A DNA stretch of 64,000 nt, from NCBI GenBank assembly GCA_039111635.1, contig JBCAQO010000011.1:1736001-1800000 (forward strand), given 5' to 3'. Positions 33,294-41,535 of this stretch are shown piece by piece; positions within the stretch are counted from its first letter, which is position 1; each line of letters starts with the position of its first letter. Source of the stretch: Heterobasidion occidentale (taxonomy: Eukaryota; Basidiomycota; Agaricomycetes; Russulales; Bondarzewiaceae). The notes beneath the pieces were generated by a model. It ran no database searches and had not been told where the DNA came from. It saw nothing but the letters and a program-made list of their open reading frames with translations. The position numbers and the translations under genes are program-made.

Positions 33294-34103
33294 TGTTAAG
33301 ACCTGGTCTTCACACGTGATGTGCCAGGAGGCTCCTGAGTCACTGAGGGACGTGCCAAATCCAAGTACGTCCGATAAAGGCACCAGCAGCTACTTGTGTG
33401 CGTAATTCGGGATGCACGAGGGATTCGTGATGGTATCGCGTCTCCAGGAATGCACAAAGGTTTTCCCACAGATATGCGGGTACGACCTGATGCGGACCTG
33501 GATGGCAGTAGATATGCTGCCCACTAAAGTCGAGATAGAATACTGCTAGTCCTGTGTAGGACTCAGCCAGCTTGAGATGACGACTGAGTGGTTGAGGATG
33601 ATGATAGAGAGAAGCGCAGGGCAAGTCAAACCGATGCTCAAGCAGATGTTCTATTGACAATCAAGAGTCTGGCCTATTGGCAAAGACTATGATGTAGCAG
33701 AGGTATGGCTAGTACCAAAGGTCAAGAGTAAGAACAGGTGGGGAGTAACAAAGGTGAACGAGCTGGTGAGACAGGTCTCTGGCTCGTTCTATATATACGC
33801 GGTCCGCTTTAGGGCAAGATCTTCAGAAGGTCTGTGCTTAAGGCACCGAGGTAAATAGAAGTAAACGATCAACGATCGGAGTGATGTAATCTATGATGCA
33901 ATCAGAGAAGCATGATGCAATCAATGATGTCAGTGATGTAACTGATTGTTAACCCAGGAACGAAAGATAAGATAAGATAACTCAATGTCCGTTGGTGAAG
34001 TCAAGGGGTCGGTCACTGGGTATAGGTCATATCCGTTGGTCATAGACCGCGTGTCATATGATCAGGTGATCATATATCATGTGTTATGAGCCGGCTCTTA
34101 ACA
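33294..34103 (-). repeat. Solo Gypsy-C LTR in the transposase tail
   Basis: This 810-bp reverse-oriented LTR reads TGTTAAGACCTGG to CCGGCTCTTAACA on the plus strand, with TSD CTTGC at 33289-33293 and 34104-34108. It is the best-preserved Gypsy-C copy: its leader ORF (33340-33660, minus) is uninterrupted for 106 codons, and there is no ATG between the predicted start motif (about 33765) and the LTR end. Without it the transposase ends DDILAQHNYGTL-stop. Confidence 0.95.
33340..33660 (-). other. LTR-encoded leader ORF of Gypsy-C (no ATG)
   Basis: This open frame of 106 codons lies wholly within the LTR, downstream of its predicted transcript start. It has no Met codon and ends ...RTWIWHVPQ-stop. 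Key segments are SYTGLAVFYLDFSG, GPHQVVPAYLWENLCAFLE, PELRTQVAAGAFIG and WIWHV. The same frame is readable in the other two Gypsy-C LTRs, and a similar layout occurs in the Gypsy-A LTR (35237-35563). Function unknown. Confidence 0.5.
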
Positions 34104-34196
34104 CTTGCCCAGCATAACTATGGCACATTGTAAATTTATCCCGTTGCGTTACTTTCTTTTCACACTGAGAGCTTGTACTATAAGACTCGCGCGCCG

Positions 34197-34649
34197 TCAC
34201 CTGAATATCCGCCGTCGCTTAGGGGTCAATGGCCCATCCAAATGTCCCGCATGCGCCGGACTGCTGTCTGCGACAACATCTGCCGCTCCGTATTTCTTGG
34301 TCCATTGGGACCGCCAGGCATCATCGCTAGGGGGATTCCCACTCCTAGTGTCCTGCGCGGACTGGGCAGGATATGGCTCGGGAACGTCACCTCCAAGTTC
34401 CACAATCACCGCCTCCAACTGGCCCATGCGTTCGTAGCATAAGCGCCATTGATCCCGATAGTACCACCATTCATAGTAGCTCAGGAAGGTGGTCGAGCTT
34501 GCGGCGACCAATTTTTCTTCGGGAGCGCTCAACCGCTCTCCGACCAAGTGGTAATCTTGCCGCATATCCGCAAGGTCAATCTTGAGGCGCCTGTACTCAG
34601 CACGCAATCGTACGTACTCCTCCCTGTTAGATGGGCCCGTCTCTGACAT
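34197..34649 (-). CDS. Plavaka-2 accessory ORF, 150 residues, coiled coil
   Basis: This intact minus-strand frame starts at the ATG at 34649 (MSETGPSNREEYVRLRAEYR) and ends KRRRIFR-stop at 34197. Residues 8-50 form a charged heptad-like helix (LRAEYRRLKIDLADMRQDY, LSAPEEKLVAA). A Trp/Tyr-rich patch follows (YYEWWYYRDQWRLCYERMGQ), then a disordered part and a basic tail that could be a nuclear signal. It sits between the transposase end and the right arm of Plavaka-2, on the opposite strand. I do not recognise the family. Confidence 0.55.
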   Translation of the reverse strand: MSETGPSNREEYVRLRAEYRRLKIDLADMRQDYHLVGERLSAPEEKLVAASSTTFLSYYEWWYYRDQWRLCYERMGQLEAVIVELGGDVPEPYPAQSAQDTRSGNPPSDDAWRSQWTKKYGAADVVADSSPAHAGHLDGPLTPKRRRIFR

Positions 34650-35133
34650 GTCGGCGATGGCAGTGGGGTCTGGGGAGGTTGAAAGAGGGTTCGATATGAT
34701 GATCTGGCCGGGACCTGCTAGCAGAGGCCATATGAGGACTCACGAGATGATGGAGAGCGAGGAGAACTCACCAGAGTTGCTGTTAGGACCGCGTCCTAAC
34801 ACGTGCTTCGCACGTGAGTGGATGGGCTGGTCAAGTGCTTCGGACTTGTTACAGACTCGGACCGCTTTCTATAACTCTTTACCATTTACATGCTAACGCA
34901 TGAACGCTGACCTTTGGTTCCTGATTCTTGATGTGGACAGACATTGGTTCCTGACCCCCGTTCCTGGTTCTTGATCAATCGAAGATGTGGATGGACATTA
35001 GTGATCGGATTACTATATTTGGTTATACGGCAGGTCGATGAGGTATTCTAGCTTACGGATCTCGATCGTTGACTTCGGTACCTGAGAAGCACACGGACCA
35101 GATCTGGATCCTGCCCTAGACACTTCTGTACGT

Positions 35134-35174
35134 AAATAGCCGAGATGAGCTTCTAAGAAGCTCAGCTCGTTCAC
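35134..35174 (+). promoter_or_regulatory. Gypsy-A TATA-like box and predicted start/self-primer
   Basis: TAAATA (35134-35139) lies 31 nt before AGCTCGTTCA (35165-35174), the normal distance from TATA to transcript start. AGCTCGTTCA is exactly complementary to the sequence 2 nt downstream of the LTR, so the RNA 5' end could act as its own reverse-transcription primer. The same motif is 33 nt after TATATATA in the Gypsy-C LTR. Confidence 0.7.
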
Positions 35175-35236
35175 CTGTAATACACTCGATCTCTGCACTG
35201 CACCCGGCGTCTGGCTACCTTCTTAGCCCACGCTTC

Positions 35237-35563
35237 GTGATCTCTGTCAGATCTGAGAAACTCTTTGCACGGTCTGACGAAGCACTGGACTCGTCTCCCT
35301 TCCCTCCCCTCCCTCTACTCATCCGCTTCTATACCGGACTAGCTGCCTACCGCGTTCTCAGTTGGACACCCCCTCGTGTCATCTGTTGGACAGGAGAAGA
35401 TCATCCGGTTCCTCCTCATCATCGAGAAGACCTCGAGGATCACCTTCTCAATCTCTTCGAGAACAAAGCCGACAGCGACCCCGAGTTCCTTGAAAGAGCC
35501 CAAAGACGATCTATCGTCTTCATCCATTGGAGTCTACGACTATACGAACCAGTGGAGGTTTAG
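35237..35563 (+). other. LTR-encoded leader ORF of Gypsy-A (no ATG)
   Basis: The frame is open from about 35150, through the predicted transcript start, to a TAG at 35561 and contains no Met codon. The protein-like part reads FYTGLAAYRVLSW, RVICWTGEDHPVPPHHREDL, DPEFLERAQRRSIVF and IHWSLRLYEPVEV-stop. Its arrangement matches the Gypsy-C LTR ORF (YTGLA, VP, E-N/D-L, PE-L/F, W). It is intact in this LTR and in the 3' LTR (55214-55540), but small indels break it in both LTRs of the inner copy. Function unknown. Confidence 0.5.
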
Positions 35564-35616
35564 CCTAGGGACCCCTTCGTGCATCGGTGCACGTGATAGG
35601 TCTCCGACCTAACACT

Positions 35617-35626
35617 TGAACGAGCT
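35617..35626 (+). promoter_or_regulatory. Gypsy-A primer-binding site (self-priming)
   Basis: TGAACGAGCT starts 2 nt after the LTR end (CT spacer) and is the exact complement of the predicted 5' end of the transcript (35165-35174). No match to a tRNA 3' end is apparent. Confidence 0.72.
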
Positions 35627-36936
35627 CTTTTATCCCTACTCTATTCAAGCTGGATCCCCAACAGCGACAGCTCTTTCTCTCATCAGTCAACAACATTCTA
35701 GCAATCGCCAACAGGGTAAACCTAACGGCCACCCCAGCAGCGACTCCTCAAGGAAGAATAAACCACCCCGGAGCTATAGAAGTCGCAAGACACCGGAACC
35801 CAGGAAAGGTTTATTCAGGAATAGCCACACTCAGGCTACAACAAGCACCCGAAATATTTATAGACCTCCTCCACACTGGATATAGATTTTCCGGGATTTG
35901 CTTCATCAACGAACCAAAGACACCGTTCACCCTCACAGACAACGGAGAGCCCGACGTCATCAGAGCAAGGAACTGCGTCGAGATACACGACGGAAGACCA
36001 GACGATTTCCCCGTCGCCGTTATCCCCGATCTCAGAAGAACCATCGCAAGGAATATCGACACAGACGGAATCAGAGCGGAACTTGTCAAGACCAAGGAGA
36101 ACAGAGACCACGTCTCAATCCTCATCCACTGGACCTTCTCCTCAACCTAGGAAAACACACTGGAAGCTCCTAACTCCCCACCAGTCCGAACAGAAATTGA
36201 AGGGATCGTTTTTATTGTCAGAAGAGGAGAGTTCGCCCACAAAACTTATCATCTCCGAACCCTCATCTCGGGACACACATTCTCCGAGATCATCCAACTC
36301 ATCGACCAAATTGATATTTCCATCAACGAAATTATCAAAAGGGACCCAGACTTACAAGAAGCACTACAGGCAGGAAGAAGACAGGCAGTACCCTTCTTCT
36401 TCAAAGAATAAGGAACAACGGACGAAGTCGCAGCGGGATACCCTCCCGGCTACAGAACAGACCCAGCAGAAGTCTACGGAGACTTACCCGAAGACGTCGA
36501 CAAAGATCAACTTTATTACGACGAAAGGAAAGCACACTTCTACTACGCGGGAATCCTCACCGGATTCTTCCATAAACGAGGAGAAAGCAAATACGAATAC
36601 CCGACTTGGGCAGAAAAAACAGTCCACGCAGGACCCGACCTACACCTCGTTAAGATCGAGGACTACGTCGCAAGAAAGACCTTCGACAAGCCTGAATCAC
36701 CGGCAAATAGGCATCGTGACTCGCCAAGACCGCACATACATACTCTACCCAGAGAAACAGCCAGTGGAAGTCGAATCTCTAGAAGAAACACGCCCGCTAC
36801 ATCCCCCTTACAGGAAACCACTCCCCAAGAAGACTTCAGAGCCCCAACACCGGAGTTTGTCCCCGAACCGGAGTATTTTGAAGCACCAAGTGGAAATCCG
36901 GAACCACCTGACGATCCAGAGCCCCCGCCCGATACA
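35620..36936 (+). other. Gypsy-A leader: ATG-free, gag-frame, two conserved stops
   Basis: The gag frame is protein-like all the way from the primer site to the gag ATG, apart from TAG at 36148 and TAA at 36409. Both stops are also present in the inner copy (49717-49719 and 49456-49458). The first segment includes QLFLSSVNNILAIANRVNLT, FIDLLHTGYRFSGICFINEP, DDFPVAVIPDLRRTIARNID and HVSILIHWTF. The second includes EGIVFIVRRGEFAHKTYHLR and TFSEIIQLIDQIDISINEII. The third includes DQLYYDERKAHFYYAGILTG and a Pro-rich end. There is no ATG in any frame from 35165 to 36936. Confidence 0.6.
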
Positions 36937-37956
36937 ATGTCGGCAGATACTGGAAGTAATGAGTCCAAGGGACCAGCTATGGCCAAACCCACCACCTTCA
37001 GTGGAAACAGAAAACGAACCAAGCAATTCCTCCACGAAATCGATCTGATGTTCCTGGCTAGGAAGAAGGATTATGCGAACGAATTCGCCAAAATCGCTTA
37101 CGCTCTATCGTATATGAAGGAAGGCTCCGCAGGGATATGGGCAAGAAACTTTACTCAGGCCAGGAACACGCTGAAGGATTGGAACAGATACACTTGGGCA
37201 GACACGGTCGGCTTCACATCCGTCCGCAAAAAGATAGCCACCGACTTCGAGGAGTTCAACAAAGAAGCCGATGCTCGTGACAAACTGGCCCGAGTCAATC
37301 AGGGAAAAGAATCGTTTAATACCTACCTTCAGCTGTTTGAACAGCTCGCAGCACTTGCTGGCGTAGACGGAGAAACCAAGAAAACCCATTTCCTGCGAGG
37401 ACTCAAGTGGGAGCTGGCAAAAGGAATTTATGAAGATCCCTCTGCAGACGGGACATGGGAAGAACTAATCGAGAAGGCCAAAAAACACGAAAGAATGCGC
37501 ATCGCAAGGGACCGAGCATACGACCTCCGAAAAGGAAAATTCCAAATCTACACTCCGCGTACATTTTACGACGAAAGGGCACCCCCACGGCACGATAGGG
37601 AGCCCCAATATGAACCTATGGATGTAGACGCAGCGGAAATGGAGGCCGATGCTGTCCGGACTCGCTTCAAGAAGCTTACCCCGGCGGAGAGAGATCGACT
37701 TGCCAAAGAAGGCAAGTGCTTCTTTTGCAAGAAACCCGGGCACATGGCGCGCAACTGTCCTTCTCGACCCAAGAGAAGATTCCAGCCCCCTCGTCGCAGA
37801 CCGGTGCGCGAAGCAGAAATGGACGAAGGACAATTCGACAATGAAGACGTCGAAGAAGGAAAAAACAGAGTCAACCACATCCGCCAGATGATGATGGGAC
37901 TCAGTATGGAAGAAATCGAGGAAGTTCGAGCCTTTAGCGACTCGAAGAATTTTTAA
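36937..37956 (+). CDS. Gypsy-A Gag, outer copy
   Basis: 339 residues, starting at the first ATG of the predicted transcript (MSADTGSNESKGPAMAKPTT). The capsid-like region includes FLHEIDLMFLARKKDYANEF, GIWARNFTQARNTLKDW, FNTYLQLFEQLAALAGV and THFLRGLKWELAKGIYEDP. A nucleocapsid knuckle CFFCKKPGHMARNC (C-X2-C-X4-H-X4-C) lies near residue 265, followed by a basic stretch and an acidic tail. It is intact and nearly identical to the inner copy (a few substitutions, mostly conservative, such as G/S, D/E and I/V). The stop TAA at 37954 follows AAT TTT, and pol overlaps in the -1 frame. It would form the virus-like particle in the cytoplasm. Confidence 0.93.
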   Translation: MSADTGSNESKGPAMAKPTTFSGNRKRTKQFLHEIDLMFLARKKDYANEFAKIAYALSYMKEGSAGIWARNFTQARNTLKDWNRYTWADTVGFTSVRKKIATDFEEFNKEADARDKLARVNQGKESFNTYLQLFEQLAALAGVDGETKKTHFLRGLKWELAKGIYEDPSADGTWEELIEKAKKHERMRIARDRAYDLRKGKFQIYTPRTFYDERAPPRHDREPQYEPMDVDAAEMEADAVRTRFKKLTPAERDRLAKEGKCFFCKKPGHMARNCPSRPKRRFQPPRRRPVREAEMDEGQFDNEDVEEGKNRVNHIRQMMMGLSMEEIEEVRAFSDSKNF

Positions 37957-40684
37957 AGCCTCTCCCATCGGCAGCGGATGTGGAGAGTAGGATTCTTGCA
38001 GGAAATCGGTACGCTCCTCTGGCCAGTAAAGATGCTGACCAAGAGCATGGACATCCAGATGTATTGTATCTTTCGGAAATGAAATCACATGGTGCACCAT
38101 CCCTCCGACTCGAGACAATGCTCATAGGCAAGAATAGAAAAGCTGCTACACAGGCACTAGTGGACAGTGGAGCCACTGGAATCTTCATGCACCCTCGTTT
38201 CGTAGAAACGCATCAAATCACTACGCACAAAACCCCCACCCCTATCCCAGTCAGTACGGTCCAGAACACCGAGTTCAAGGGAGGACCTATTACAAGATTC
38301 GCCAACCTCAAATTACAAGTTCTAGGTGAAAAAGGGGGGTCGCATACAGAATCAGCAAGATTCTATATCGCGGAAATAGGAAAAGAGGACGTCATTTTAG
38401 GAACCGACTGGTTATTGGAACATAACCCAGAAGTCGACTGGCATGCCTACGGGCTACACTTTACCAGATGCCCGCCCTCCTGCCAAATAAAAGGAGGACC
38501 GGTAAAAGCTAGAAGAGCTACGAGAAAACCAGGACGTCCTAAACCAAGCATACGGCGCATGGAAACAGTACCGCAAACGGGCGACTACTCAATACCAGTG
38601 CAAAAGCCGGGAAAAGCAGTACCAGGCCGGAAAGTGGGAAACACCACAGTACCACATCCGCGGACAATACCTACAAGTCCGGAGTTCACAACTCGAAGGT
38701 TGAATGCTAAACGTCTGAAGGCCCGAACCAGAAATTATAAGGTTCCGACATGGGCTGAAGAAGACGTTCCGGAGGACGGTGACGGACTTCCGGCACTTCC
38801 CTCCAAGGATCTTGAAGAAGATGGAGTCTACCTCGTTAGATGCCTAGATACGGGAACATTACAGGCACTGGAATTATACAACGACTCCGAAGAAGGCGTC
38901 GACATACATCGCGCCGAAACCACGGAACTTCCATATGCCAACACACCGGCTCAAGGAAGCAAACCTGCCAAAGCACCGACAGGAAAACAAACAAAGCACA
39001 CCAATTCGCAAAGACTTGCAGAAGAAGCCGCCAAAGGGAAAACCGAACTATCCTTCGAAGAAATAGTGCCGAAGGAATACTGGAATTATAGGAAGGTTTT
39101 CGAAGGTCGACCAAAGGGACAGCTACCGCTCTCTCGACCTTGGGATCACAAGATAGAGATCAAGGAAGGAATGGATCACTCGCTCAAACCCAAGCTATAC
39201 AGTCTTAGCCCTGGAGAGCAAGTGGAACTCAAGAAATTCATAGACGAAAACCTCCAGAAAGGATTCATCAGAGAATCCAAATCGCACATGGCATCCCCAT
39301 TCTTCTTCATCAAGAAAAGAACGGGAAACTACGACCAGTAATGGATTATCGCAAACTCAATGAAATAACGATCAAGAACAAGTACCCTTTGCCGATTATT
39401 CAAGAATTACTGGACCTTCTAGCCGAAGCCGTATACTTTTCACTAATGGATGTTGATACAGGATATAACAACGTACGCATGAAGGAAGGAAGCGAGAAAC
39501 TGGCCGCGTTCGTCACCAATTTAGGAATGTACGAACCTCTGGTGATGGTCTTTGGATTAACCAACTCGCCGGCAACATTCCAAACTATGATGAACGCCCT
39601 CTTCAAAGACCTCATCTATGCCGGACTAGTGGCAATCTATATGGACGACATCCTAGTATTTTCTAAAACAATGTACGACCACATCAAGACAGTTCGAAAG
39701 GTTTTACAGATTTTACAGGACAACGATCTGTACCTACAACCCTCGAAATGCCATTTCCACAAAAAGAAAATCGACTACCTTGGATATGTTATATCACACG
39801 GACATCTGGAAATGGACCCGATTAAAGTGGCCGGCATTATGGACTGGCCAACTCCGGGAAAAGTCAAAGAAGTGCAATCATTTTTAGGTTTTTGCAACTT
39901 TTATCGCAGGTTTATCAAAGATTACTCAATATAGCACTACCGCTATTTGAGCTTACACAGAAGGGAACGCACCTGGGATTGGACACCAGCATGCGAAGAA
40001 GCGTTTCAAACGCTAAAAAAATATTTACAGAATCTCCGGTGCTCGTCATGCCAGAACACAAGAACCGTTTCGCATTGAATGCGATGCTTCCGACTTCGCC
40101 ACCGGAGCAGTGTTATCACAAGTCGCCGAAGATGGAAAATGGCACCCATGTGCTTATATATCTCCAAGTCGCTCTCACCTACAGAACGCAACTACCCAAT
40201 CTATGATAAAGAGTTGCTAGCAGTTGTTCGAGCCTTTGAAGCTTGGCGACACTATTTGGAGGCGCCGACCACCCGGTAGACGTCTGGACGGACCACAAGA
40301 ACCCGAATGGTTCCGTTCAAGCCAGAAACTAAACCGTCGACAAGCACGATGGTCACTCTACCTCTCGCGATTCTACTTCAAGTTGACGCACATGGCAGGA
40401 GTCACTAATAAATCCGACGGTCTGTCACGGCGTCCAGACCATAAAAAGGGGGTGGAATTTGACAATTCAGGCGAAACACTCTTGGAGCCCAAACTTTTCA
40501 ATAACACAGAAAAGATCCGAAGACCTTTCACAGAAATCAATGCCGTTAATACAGACAACAGTTGGGACCCTCATCAAATACTTCACATTAGGGCAACTGG
40601 ACGAGGAGGCGTTACCATAATAGATGAAGACCTCCGGAAACGAATCATTGAAGAAAACAGGAAAGACGAATGGCTATTAGAAAC
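37957..40684 (+). pseudogene. Gypsy-A pol, outer copy, 5' part
   Basis: Pol is open in the -1 frame from before the gag stop and reads on through VESRILAGNRYAPLASKD. Retropepsin: TQALVDSGATGIFMHPRFVE (38140-38200), with VILGTDWLLEHNPEVDW downstream. RT: KKFIDENLQKGFIRESKS, MDYRKLNEITIKNKYPLP, SLMDVDTGYNN, VMVFGLTNSPATFQ and IYMDDILVFSKT (39230-39670). RNase H motifs are readable in shifted frames ([23 protein letters not shown]). Frameshifts near 39320 and 39933, with more between 39960 and 40300, disable it. The gene stops at WLLETL where the inner Gypsy-A is inserted; codons resume at 51092. Confidence 0.93.
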
Positions 40685-40689
40685 CTTAG

Positions 40690-41522
40690 TGTTAGGTCGG
40701 AGACCTATCACGTGCACCGATGCACGAAGGGGTCCCTAGGCTAAACCTCCACTGGTTCGTATAGTCGTAGACTCCAATGGATGAAGACGATGGATCGTCT
40801 TTGGGCTCTTTCGAGGAACTCGGGGTCGCTGTCGGCTTTGTTCTCGAAGAGATTGAGAAGGTGATCTTCGAGGTCTTCTCGATGATGAGGAGGAACCAGA
40901 TGATCTTCTCCTGTCCAACAGATGACACGAGGGGGTGTCCAACTGAGAACGGTAGGCAGCTAGCCCGGTATAGAAGCGGATGAGTAGAGGGAGGGGAGGG
41001 AAGGGAGACGAGTCCAGTGCTTCGTCAGACCGTGCAAAGAGTTTCTCAGATCTGACAGAGATCACGAAGCGTGGGCTAAGAAGGTAGCCAGACGCCGGGT
41101 GCAGTGCAGAGATCGAGTGTATTACAAGTGAACGAGCTGAGCTTCTTAGAAGCTCATCTCGGCTATTTACGTACAGAAGTGTCTAGGGCAGGATCAAGAT
41201 CTGGTCCGTGCGCTTCTCAGGTACCGAAGTCAACGATCGAGATCCGTAAGCTAGAATGCCTCATCGACCTGCCATATAACCGAATATAGTAATCCGAATC
41301 ACTAATGTCCATCCACATCTTCGATCGATCAAGAACCAGGAACGGGGGTCAGGAACCAATGTCTGTCCACATCAGGAATCAGGAACTAGAAGTCAGCGTT
41401 CATGCATCAGCATGTAAATGGTAAGGAGTCATGGAAGGCGGTCCGAGTCTGCAACAAGTCCGAAGCACTTGACCAGCCCATCCATTCACGTGCGAAGCAC
41501 GTGTTAGGACGCGGTCCTAACA
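40690..41522 (-). repeat. Inner Gypsy-A 3' LTR
   Basis: 833 bp, TGTTAGGTCGGAG to GGTCCTAACA on the plus strand. It has a 2-nt deletion relative to the outer LTRs near 40950 that breaks the LTR leader ORF. Confidence 0.95.
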
Positions 41523-41535
41523 CTACCCCCTCTCT
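41523..41535 (-). promoter_or_regulatory. Inner Gypsy-A polypurine tract
   Basis: On the element's strand it reads AGAGAGGGGGTAG and abuts the 3' LTR. It overlaps the ORF3 stop codon, as in the outer copy. Confidence 0.85.

Larger units (their letters stand above)
28341..34130 (+). pseudogene. Plavaka-2 transposase, interrupted by two solo LTRs
   Basis: The ATG at 28341 (or 28390) precedes a zinc finger (CGTSCNTPRSLSVHLSRC). Introns: 28608-28671, 29830-29884, 30419-30472, and a GC-AG intron at about 30639-30700 (CG|GCAAGT). Signatures: LMVWSDSTHLANFGTTSLWP (29686-29745), RHCKCDLMHAIWLLLLD (29950-30000), PRFFTYSTDYPEKCHF, CLCPQCLVEKTQVYKMG, NLFVVDLLHEFELGVWKAIF (30517-30580), GMKKLAARDFED, LLFELATWHALAKLRLH, DYPVTIRRLGTSDSYMTQT, LRINYTSYDMRRCQDSINPR, PYWYARVLGIFHVMARYVGP, FVDRDMFMRYRGGGVGH, then an acidic tail and TAA at about 34128. 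LTRs sit at 30797-31418 and 33294-34103, both frame-restoring if removed. TGA codons at 30311 and 31813 probably replace CGA. Confidence 0.87.
34781..35614 (+). repeat. Outer Gypsy-A 5' LTR
   Basis: 834 bp, TGTTAGGACC to GACCTAACA. Features in order: a terminal palindrome TGTTAGGAC-CGC-GTCCTAACA (34781-34801); an E-box dyad CACGTGC-TTC-GCACGTG (34800-34816) in the U3-like part; a TATA-like TAAATA at 35134-35139; an 8-bp inverted repeat GAGCTTCT/AGAAGCTC at 35148-35164; the predicted transcript start AGCTCGTTCA at 35165-35174; and an ATG-free leader ORF to 35563. Confidence 0.95.
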
